From Actinomycetota bacterium (lineage in GTDB: Bacteria; Actinomycetota; Thermoleophilia; Gaiellales; Gaiellaceae): 39,346 nt of DNA. Location: positions 1-39,346 of the forward strand of contig VAXO01000024.1 of NCBI GenBank assembly GCA_005888435.1. Direction: 5' to 3'. This document shows, one piece after another, positions 33,259-39,346 of the stretch (position 1 is the first letter of the stretch; each line of letters opens with the position of its first letter). The notes beneath the pieces were generated by a model. The model was given only the letters and a program-made list of their open reading frames with translations, was not told where the DNA came from and did no database searches. Position numbers and translations under genes: made by a program.

Positions 33259-34114
33259 CTGCAACCTCTTCAGCCGGCCGGTTCGCGTTGACGCTAACAA
33301 GGCCGGGTAGACGCCGCATCCACTTTCGCTGGTACGCGGCGTAGCGGCGGGTGCGAACCACGAGCGACTCGAATGCCTCGCCTCGGGGTCGTTCGGCGAC
33401 CTCGCGGAGGCCGAGCGCGTAGATCGCGGTCGACGACACGTCGCCGGCGAGCGCGGCGCGCGCCTCGTCGACGACGCCGGCCTCGAACATCTCCTGCGCA
33501 CGCCGCTCGATGCGCTCGAGCAGGACATCGCGCGGTACCTCGAGACCGAACAGGACGGTGTCGTGCCGTGTCTCGTCGGTCCAGAGCCGGGTGGCGTCGG
33601 GGCTGAGCGACGAGCCGAGCTCCGTCAGCTCCAGCGCGCGGACGACGCGGCGCCTGTCGTTCGCGTGGACGTGGGCAGCGGCTTCGGGATCGCGGTCGGC
33701 GAGCACCGCGTGCGCGCGCGCTGCTCCGAGCCGGTCGTACCGCTCCTCCCAGCGCGCCCGGAGCTCGGGCGACGGCGCGGGCGGCAGCCCGAGGTCGACG
33801 AGCGAGGCTCGGAGGTAGAGGCCGGTCCCGCCGGCGACGACCGGCGTCTTCCCGGCGGCGAGCAACTCGTCGATCGCCGTGTGCGCCAGCTCCGCGTATT
33901 CCGCAACCGAGCCCTCGTGCACCAACGGCCAGATCCCGACGAGCCGCGTCGGCCGCTCCGGCTGCGCCGTCAGGATCGGCAGGCCCCGGTACGCCTGCAT
34001 CGAGTCGGCGGACACCACCTCGCCGCCGAGGCGATCTGCGACGGCTTCCCCGATCGATGTCTTGCCCGACGCGGTCGGGCCGAAAAGGGCTACAACAACA
34101 CTAGGAGACTGCAA
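33200..34114 (-). CDS. miaA: tRNA dimethylallyltransferase
   Basis: A 304-residue enzyme that prenylates A37 of tRNAs reading UNN codons. The P-loop GPTASGKTS, SADSMQAYRGL, and VAGGTGLYLRA motifs are typical, as is the ATP-site context of RRVVRALEL. Its product is the substrate of MiaB, encoded upstream in the same operon. Its start overlaps the SDR gene by 14 bases and its end overlaps dapF by 59 bases. Confidence 0.96.
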   Translation of the reverse strand: MQSPSVVVALFGPTASGKTSIGEAVADRLGGEVVSADSMQAYRGLPILTAQPERPTRLVGIWPLVHEGSVAEYAELAHTAIDELLAAGKTPVVAGGTGLYLRASLVDLGLPPAPSPELRARWEERYDRLGAARAHAVLADRDPEAAAHVHANDRRRVVRALELTELGSSLSPDATRLWTDETRHDTVLFGLEVPRDVLLERIERRAQEMFEAGVVDEARAALAGDVSSTAIYALGLREVAERPRGEAFESLVVRTRRYAAYQRKWMRRLPGLVSVNANRPAEEVADDIVEVARARQRLPAGRAG

Positions 34115-35090
34115 GCTTGAAGTCGGTTTCCTGCGGCACCCAGTCGCCGACGAAGTCGGCGGCGTGCTCCGGGTGCTCGCGGAACCAGGCGACCGCGCGC
34201 GGGACTCCGTCGTCGAGCGGCACGCGTGGCTCCCAGCCGAGCAGGTCTCGCGCCTTGCGGATGTCGGCGACGTAGTGCGTCACCTCGCCGAGCAGCGAGG
34301 GAGTGAAGCCGATCTGGGGCTCGATGGCCAGCTCGGCTGCGATCAGCTCGGCGGCCCGCACGAGCGTGTTCCCCTGGCCGTACGCGAGATTGATCGTCTC
34401 GTTGACGACCGTCTCGGCGGCGAGCGCCTCGACGCCGCGCGCCAGGCCGTCGACGCAGTCGTCGATGTACGTGAAGTCGAGCATCTTGTCGCTGCCGCCG
34501 TAGATGGTGATCGGCTTGCCGTGGAGCAGGCGGTGCGTGAACAGCGGGATGACGCGCACCATGCGCGAGAGGTCGTTGTCGTAGCGGCCGTAGACGTTCG
34601 AGAAGCGGAAGACGAGGTAGCGCAGCCCGTAGCAGCGCGCGTACGAGTAGATCAGCGCCTCCGACGCGATCTTCGACGCCGAGTACGGGCTCTCCGTGAA
34701 CGCGAAGTCAGCCGTCGCCTCGCCGTATTCCTCGAAGCGATGGACGTCGCCGTACACCTCGCGCGTCGACGAGAAGATGAGCGGCAGTCGGTTCGCGCGG
34801 CAGTACTCGAGGACGTTGAAGGTCATGATCGCGTTCTCGAGCGCCCGTCGCGGCTCGCGCACGAGCTCGTGCACTTTCGCGTGCGCGGCCAGGTGGACCA
34901 TCACGTCCGCCGGCGGGTAATCGTCGCCGAGCCCGCCCGGGAACGTCAGGTCCTGCAGCAGGTACCGGAAGTCCTCCGTCCACGCGTTGAGCCGCTTGTC
35001 GACGCCGAACACCTCGTGACCGTCGTTCTGAAGGCGCAGCGCGAGGTTCGTGCCGATCTGGCCGCTCGAGCCGGTGATCAGGACGCGCAT
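34101..35090 (-). CDS. NAD-dependent nucleotide-sugar epimerase/dehydratase (extended SDR)
   Basis: A 329-residue extended short-chain dehydrogenase. The NAD motif GSSGQIG (7-13), SSTREVYG with the active-site Ser/Thr, and YSASK (YxxxK) are present, as is RFSNVYGRYD. This is the UDP-glucose/GalE-like family that modifies activated sugars; the exact substrate is not determined. Its place between miaB and miaA is unexpected for function but fits the operon by spacing (2 bases from miaB). Confidence 0.88.
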   Translation of the reverse strand: MRVLITGSSGQIGTNLALRLQNDGHEVFGVDKRLNAWTEDFRYLLQDLTFPGGLGDDYPPADVMVHLAAHAKVHELVREPRRALENAIMTFNVLEYCRANRLPLIFSSTREVYGDVHRFEEYGEATADFAFTESPYSASKIASEALIYSYARCYGLRYLVFRFSNVYGRYDNDLSRMVRVIPLFTHRLLHGKPITIYGGSDKMLDFTYIDDCVDGLARGVEALAAETVVNETINLAYGQGNTLVRAAELIAAELAIEPQIGFTPSLLGEVTHYVADIRKARDLLGWEPRVPLDDGVPRAVAWFREHPEHAADFVGDWVPQETDFKLAVS

Positions 35091-35092
35091 GC

Positions 35093-36418
35093 CTACGCCG
35101 CCACCGGGACGGCCTGTATCCCGCGAAGCGTGGTCGACGTCGCGTTCTCGATCCGGACCTCGACGAGCTCGCCAGGCGCGGCGGTGCCGGCGAAGTTGAC
35201 GGTGGTGTTCCGGCGCGTCCGGCCCCTGAGCAACGACGGGTCGGTTCGGCTCGTGCCTTCGACGAGCACCTCCTCGACACCGCCGACCCGTTCGGCGTTG
35301 CGAGCGGACGCGACGCGCTGGACGACGTCGATCAGGCGCTCGATGCGATCGCGCTTGGTCTCATCCGAAATCTGATCCAGCATTGCGGCCGCCTCGGTCC
35401 CGACCCGGGGCGAGTAGACGAATGTGAAGGCGCCGTCGAAGCCGACCTCCTCGACAACCTCCATTGTCGCGCGGAAATCCTCCTCGGTCTCACCGGGGAA
35501 GCCGACGATGATGTCGGTCGTCAGCGCGAGATCGGGGATCGCGGCGCGTAGCTCGCCGGCGAGGCGGACGTAGCGCTCGCGGTCGTAGGTGCGCCGCATG
35601 GCCTTCAGGATGCGCGACGAGCCGGACTGCAGCGGCAGGTGCGCGTGCTCGCACACCGCGTCGCATTCGGCCATCGCCTCGATCACCGGCCGGCGGAAGT
35701 CCTTCGGGTGCGGGCTGGTGAAGCGGATGCGCTCGATCCCGTCGACAGCGTCGCACGCCCGCAGAAGCTCGCCGAACTCCGTGCGGATCTCAGGCAGCAG
35801 ATCGCGTCCCCACGAGTTGACGTTCTGGCCGAGCAGCGTGATCTCGCGGACGCCCCCGTGCGCGAGGCGGGTGACCTCGGCGGCGACGTCGCCGGGGCGG
35901 CGGCTGACCTCGCGGCCGCGCACGGCGGGGACGATGCAGTAGGAGCACTTCGAGTTGCAGCCCATCGAGATCTGCACCCAGGCCTGGAACGCGCGCTCGC
36001 GGTGCATCGGCAGCTCGCCGGCGAAAGAACGGTCGTCGAGCCCGAAGCGTCCACGCGCGACTCCAAGCCCGCCGGCACCGAGCCACTCCCCGAGATGGGC
36101 GATCGATCCCGGGCCGAACGCGACGTCCACGTAGGGATAGAGCTCGAACAGCCGCTCACGCTGCGCCTCCGCATAGCAACCACCGACGGCGATGACCTTG
36201 TCCGCGTCGTCCTGCTTCAGCGCCGCCGCCTGCGCGAGGTGCGCCGCGAACTTCATGTCCGGTTTCTCGCGGATCGTGCAGGTGTTGAAGACGAGGACGT
36301 CGGCGTCCTCCTGCGTCGCGCTCTCCCCCAGTCCGAGCTCCTCGAGCATGCCCTTGATCCGCTCGCTGTCGTGAGCGTTCATCTGGCAGCCGAACGTGGT
36401 GACGTGGTACCGCCGCAC
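35093..36418 (-). CDS. miaB: tRNA-2-methylthio-N6-dimethylallyladenosine synthase
   Basis: A 441-residue radical SAM methylthiotransferase. The N-terminal cluster ligands are Cys11, Cys47 and Cys81. The radical SAM cluster is Cys154/Cys158/Cys161 (CNSKCSYC). A TRAM-like domain occupies about 375-441. It adds the methylthio group to the base made by MiaA. Start GTG at 36418; the divergent exporter begins only 8 bases away. Confidence 0.96.
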   Translation of the reverse strand: MRRYHVTTFGCQMNAHDSERIKGMLEELGLGESATQEDADVLVFNTCTIREKPDMKFAAHLAQAAALKQDDADKVIAVGGCYAEAQRERLFELYPYVDVAFGPGSIAHLGEWLGAGGLGVARGRFGLDDRSFAGELPMHRERAFQAWVQISMGCNSKCSYCIVPAVRGREVSRRPGDVAAEVTRLAHGGVREITLLGQNVNSWGRDLLPEIRTEFGELLRACDAVDGIERIRFTSPHPKDFRRPVIEAMAECDAVCEHAHLPLQSGSSRILKAMRRTYDRERYVRLAGELRAAIPDLALTTDIIVGFPGETEEDFRATMEVVEEVGFDGAFTFVYSPRVGTEAAAMLDQISDETKRDRIERLIDVVQRVASARNAERVGGVEEVLVEGTSRTDPSLLRGRTRRNTTVNFAGTAAPGELVEVRIENATSTTLRGIQAVPVAA

Positions 36419-36426
36419 GGGCCAGA

Positions 36427-37062
36427 ATGCTACCCGTGGTCTTTCCTGATTTCGGGACCGTCTGGCTCTTCGCCGTCACGGCCCTCGCCCTGCTCCTGAT
36501 CCCGGGGCCGGCGGTGCTCTACGTCGTTGTCCAGGGCGCGGAACAGGGCCGTCGGGCCGGGCTCGCGTCGGTGGCGGGCATCCATCTCGGGACGCTCGTC
36601 CACGTCTTCGCCGCGACCGTCGGGCTCTCGGCGCTGATCGTCGCCTCGGCGCTCGCGTTCAACGTCGTCAAGTTCGCCGGCGCCGCCTACCTCGTCTACG
36701 TCGGTGTGCGGAAGCTGCTGGGACGAGACGACCGGAGTCTCGAGCCCGGCGAGGAGCGTGTCTCCTACAGGCGTGCGTTCGCGCGTGGCGCGGTCGTCAA
36801 TGTGCTGAACCCGAAGACGGCACTCTTCTTCCTCGCGCTGCTGCCGCAGTTCGTCGACCCCGACCGCGGCGGCGTCTGGTCGCAGGCGCTTGTGCTCGGC
36901 CTCGTCTTCGTCGCGCTCGGTCTGCTGACCGACTCCGCGTACGCGCTCGCCGCGGGAACGGTCGGGGGCTTCCTACGACGCCGCCGCCGGGGGTTGCGTT
37001 ACGGCTCCGGGCTCGTGTTCGTCGGCCTCGGCGCCGCCGCCGCTCTCGCTCGGCGGAACTGA
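36427..37062 (+). CDS. LysE/RhtB-family amino acid exporter
   Basis: A 211-residue membrane transporter with about six helices. The typical LLLIPGPAVLYVV start, GIHLGTLVHVFAATVGLSA, LVYVGVRKLL and NVLNPKTALFFLALLPQFV motifs place it in LysE/RhtB. The substrate is unknown (an amino acid or homoserine-lactone-like compound). It stands opposite to the surrounding recX-rny-miaB series; its last 90 bases overlap the 3' end of rny. Confidence 0.92.
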   Translation: MLPVVFPDFGTVWLFAVTALALLLIPGPAVLYVVVQGAEQGRRAGLASVAGIHLGTLVHVFAATVGLSALIVASALAFNVVKFAGAAYLVYVGVRKLLGRDDRSLEPGEERVSYRRAFARGAVVNVLNPKTALFFLALLPQFVDPDRGGVWSQALVLGLVFVALGLLTDSAYALAAGTVGGFLRRRRRGLRYGSGLVFVGLGAAAALARRN

Positions 37063-38622
37063 GCCGGAGCCCGGGCCGCCGTTCGTCACGTTGCGCGCGA
37101 CGTCGATCGCGCGGCTCTCGCGGATCACCGTGACCTTCACCTGGCCCGGATACTCGAGCTGGTCTTCGATCTCGCGCGCGATCTCGTGGGAGAGGAGCAC
37201 GGCGGCGTCGTCGTCGACCTCGCCCGGCTTCACGATTACCCGGATCTCCCGGCCGGCTTGCAGCGCGTAGACCTTCTCGACGCCCGGCTTTTGCGCCGCG
37301 AGCTCCTCGAGCGTGGCGAGCCGCTTGATGTAGTGCTCGAGGCTCTCGCCCCGCGCGCCCGGCCGTGACGCCGAGATCGCGTCCGCAGCGATCAGCAGTA
37401 CCGCCTCGACCGTCTGCGGCTCGATTTCGTAGTGGTGCGCCTCGATGGCGTGGACGACGTGCTGGGACTCGCCGTAGCGGCGAGCGAGCTGCGCGGAGAT
37501 GGATGCGTGCGAGCCTTCGACCTCGTGCGTCATCGCCTTGCCGAGGTCATGCAGGAGCGCGGCGCGCTTCGTCACCTTCACGCTGGCGCCGACCTCGGAC
37601 GCCATGATGCCGGCGAGGTGCACGACCTCGAGCGTGTGCTTGAGGACGTTCTGGCCGTAGCTGGTGCGGTAGCGCAGACGGCCGAGGATCTTCACGAGCT
37701 CCTCGTGGAACTCGCCGCAATTCGCCTCGAACACCGCTTGCTCGCCGGCCTGGGTGATGTGATCCTCGATCTCGGCCTTCGACTGGTAGTACGTGTCCTC
37801 GATACGTGCCGGGTGAATGCGCCCGTCCTCGATCAGCTTCGCGAGCGTCAGCTTCGCGACCTCGCGCCTGATCCCGTCGAATGACGACAGCACGACCGCC
37901 TGCGGCGTGTCGTCGATGATGAAGTCGACGCCGGTGAGGTGCTCGAGGGCCCGGATGTTGCGCCCTTCGCGGCCGATGATGCGCCCCTTCATGTCGTCGG
38001 AAGGAAGCTGGATCACCGACACCGTCGTCTCCGCCGCATGGCTCGCGGCCACACGCTGGAGCGCGTCGGCGACGAGATTGCGCGCGCGCCGCTTGGCCTC
38101 GGTGCGCGCTTCCTCCTCGAGCTGGCGGACCCGGCGTGCGAGCTCATGCCGGACCAGGTCCTCCGAGCGCTCGAGCAGCGCCACCTTCGCCTCGTTCACG
38201 GTCATGCCCGAGATCCGCTCGAGCGCGGCCAGCTGCTGCTCCTTGGCGTCCTTCTGCTCCTCTTGCAGCTGCTTGAGGTGCGTCTCGCGGTCGGCGAGGC
38301 CCTGCTCGCGGCGCTGGAGCTCCGTCAGCTTGTCGTCGATCTCCTCTTCCTTTGCGAGCACGCGCTCCTCGACCTTGACGATGCGCGAGCGGTGCGCCGC
38401 GATCTCCTGGTCGATCTCCGCCCGCAGCCGGACGGCCTCCTCACGCGCGCTGATCTGGGCCTCTCGGCGAAGCGTGTCCGCCTCGCGCGTGGCCTCGTCG
38501 AGCATCAACCGCCGCTGCTGCTCGGCGGCGCCGAGCCGCGACTTCCCGAGCACGCCGATCGCGATCGCAACGGCGATGCCCCCCACGATGACCCCGATCA
38601 GAATCCCGATTGCGACCAGCAT
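36973..38622 (-). CDS. rny: Ribonuclease Y
   Basis: A 549-residue membrane-anchored endoribonuclease. It has an N-terminal helix (MLVAIGILIGVIVGGIAVAIAIGV), a long coiled coil (about 30-190), a KH domain (GRIIGREGRNI, about 215), an HD domain (LLHDLGKAM, near 370) and a conserved C terminus up to about 505 (VKVTVIRESRAIDVAR). A low-complexity Gly/Pro/Glu tail of about 40 residues follows; its last 29 residues are antisense to the LysE gene. AGGAG lies 7 bases before the ATG. Confidence 0.95.
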   Translation of the reverse strand: MLVAIGILIGVIVGGIAVAIAIGVLGKSRLGAAEQQRRLMLDEATREADTLRREAQISAREEAVRLRAEIDQEIAAHRSRIVKVEERVLAKEEEIDDKLTELQRREQGLADRETHLKQLQEEQKDAKEQQLAALERISGMTVNEAKVALLERSEDLVRHELARRVRQLEEEARTEAKRRARNLVADALQRVAASHAAETTVSVIQLPSDDMKGRIIGREGRNIRALEHLTGVDFIIDDTPQAVVLSSFDGIRREVAKLTLAKLIEDGRIHPARIEDTYYQSKAEIEDHITQAGEQAVFEANCGEFHEELVKILGRLRYRTSYGQNVLKHTLEVVHLAGIMASEVGASVKVTKRAALLHDLGKAMTHEVEGSHASISAQLARRYGESQHVVHAIEAHHYEIEPQTVEAVLLIAADAISASRPGARGESLEHYIKRLATLEELAAQKPGVEKVYALQAGREIRVIVKPGEVDDDAAVLLSHEIAREIEDQLEYPGQVKVTVIRESRAIDVARNVTNGGPGSGSVPPSESGGGAEADEHEPGAVTQPPAAAS

Positions 38623-38644
38623 GCTCAGCTCCTGGGTCGGTTGG

Positions 38645-38720
38645 CCGCGGTGCTACCGCGGAGCCCGCCCCGGCGTTTGCCGGCATCGACGTTCGGTAAA
38701 GCGAGCCGCCAGCGCGGCTC
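38645..38720 (-). promoter_or_regulatory. Three-hairpin leader of rny
   Basis: Between recX and rny lie three perfect stems: CCGCGG/CCGCGG (38645-38661), CCGGC-GTTT-GCCGG (38670-38683) and GAGCCGC-CAGC-GCGGCTC (38703-38720). The one nearest rny ends about 20 bases before its ribosome site. They may stabilise or control the rny message; the rest of 38721-38871 shows no gene. Confidence 0.5.
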
Positions 38721-38871
38721 GTGAAGCGGTTGCTAGGACGCCGCTGTCAGGAGCCTTTCGCTGTTGCGCTGGTCGGAGGGTGACATTGGTTTCAGGGCTT
38801 CTCTTGGTGCTTTGGAAAACGTCTCTAATGCAGGCAAATCGTCGGATGAGGCAACGTCATCCTATCGCCGC

Positions 38872-39346
38872 TCAGCCCTCCTGTCCAAAAGCCGCTCCGA
38901 GAGCGGCCTCCAGGGCTTCCTCGCCGAAGCCGCGCCCGGCCAGATAGCGAGCAGTCCGGGGCCCGGTGCCGTGACGCTCGATCAGCCGCCGGGCCCGCTC
39001 GGCCTCGGGCTCCAGGCCGGGGAGGGCGTCCGCGACTAGCGCCTCCTCGAGCCCCTCGGCCAGCAGCCGATGCCGGATCGCCTCGTCGCCGTAGCCTCGC
39101 TCGGCGAGCGACCAGGACCGGCTCCGGGCCACGCGGCGGTCGTCGACGAGCCCGGCGCTCTCCAGCGCGGCGAGTGACTCGGCAGCCACGGCGGGCGTGA
39201 CGGCCGCGCGCTCGAGGCGTTCGCTCAGACGGTGACGCGACAGATCGCGGTGCCGGAGCGCGCGGCCGGCGACATGCAGGGCGTCGGCCCGGCGCAGCTC
39301 CCGTCGCAGCAGGCGGAGAGCGGAACGGTCGAGCGCCCGGCCCTCC
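38872..39346 (-). CDS. recX: Regulatory protein RecX (start cut by window edge)
   Basis: The frame stays open to the end of the window, so the true start lies beyond it. The 157 visible residues show repeated three-helix RecX modules (ALRLLRRELRRADAL; LSRHRLSERLERAAVTPAVAAESLAALESAGLVDD; RGYGDEAIRHRLLAEGLEEALV; GTGPRTARYLAGRGFGEEALEAAL). RecX modulates RecA filaments; recA is expected just beyond the edge. It begins the recX-rny-miaB series. Confidence 0.92.
   Translation of the reverse strand, partial: EGRALDRSALRLLRRELRRADALHVAGRALRHRDLSRHRLSERLERAAVTPAVAAESLAALESAGLVDDRRVARSRSWSLAERGYGDEAIRHRLLAEGLEEALVADALPGLEPEAERARRLIERHGTGPRTARYLAGRGFGEEALEAALGAAFGQEG

Noticed and set aside
38645-38661. 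T-box antiterminator-like string GGTAGCACCGCGG (leftward) before rny
   Set aside because: The key T-box core differs (TAGCACC rather than TGGNACC), no Stem I is recognisable, and rny is not an amino-acid-responsive gene. It is better read as a simple CCGCGG hairpin.

Overview
The window is high-GC, gene-dense actinobacterial chromosome. Markers are a GarA-like FHA protein followed by an FtsR-type MerR regulator, a short one-motif RsiG-like anti-sigma protein, MurT/GatD, and the order recX-rny-miaB-miaA. My inference is a member of class Thermoleophilia (Gaiellales/Solirubrobacterales type); no rRNA is present to prove it. Several starts look leaderless (padR, hflX, dapC, a small membrane gene).

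Layout. 1-1326: tail of an unknown gene, a long compound hairpin, tRNA-Pro(GGG) with its terminator, then about 900 nt without a credible protein but full of long stems, including a promoter-to-terminator unit (788-1110). 1327-5243: coiled-coil protein, Ku, an orphan Flp-type pilin, a secreted GH99-like glycosidase and a HutF-like deiminase. 5265-10395: pgsA, a GDP-mannose pyrophosphorylase fused to a degenerate phosphohexomutase domain, then rsiG-like / garA-like / ftsR / apt. 10518-15668: unknown and membrane proteins, two tandem RNA-like repeats of about 216 nt each ending in an intrinsic terminator, a DnaA-box inverted repeat, uppP, a secreted protein and a second Flp pilin. 15797-18724: two primary-type sigma factors flanking a CpsB-like PHP phosphatase; the first sigma gene has its 3' end duplicated downstream, with a third decayed copy. 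18889-23200: class-II glutamine amidotransferase domain protein, a homing-endonuclease-repeat protein, and a large membrane protein carrying both GGDEF and HD-GYP domains. 23348-25123: secreted subtilase with a Trp pentad-repeat tail. 25268-30683: murT-gatD, PadR/HAAS pair, Nudix, dut, hflX. 30704-33258: dapC, dapD and a DapF homologue with both catalytic cysteines changed to serine. 33200-39346: miaA, SDR epimerase, miaB, LysE-type exporter, rny, recX (cut by the window edge).

How genes may work together. The GGDEF/HD-GYP protein could make and degrade c-di-GMP, and the RsiG-like protein is a candidate sensor that would hold a WhiG-type sigma factor (not in the window). MurT/GatD, UppP, DapC/D/F, the GDP-mannose enzyme and CpsB-like phosphatase all serve the cell envelope. 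Recombination and RNA functions (recX, rny, miaB, miaA, hflX) form a conserved housekeeping block.

Most worth following: the tandem C-rich RNA-like repeats with covarying terminators (12303-12807), the three-fold sigma-factor tail (16787-17063), the Ser/Ser DapF, the RNA-like region at 431-1110, and the one-motif RsiG with a dual c-di-GMP enzyme.
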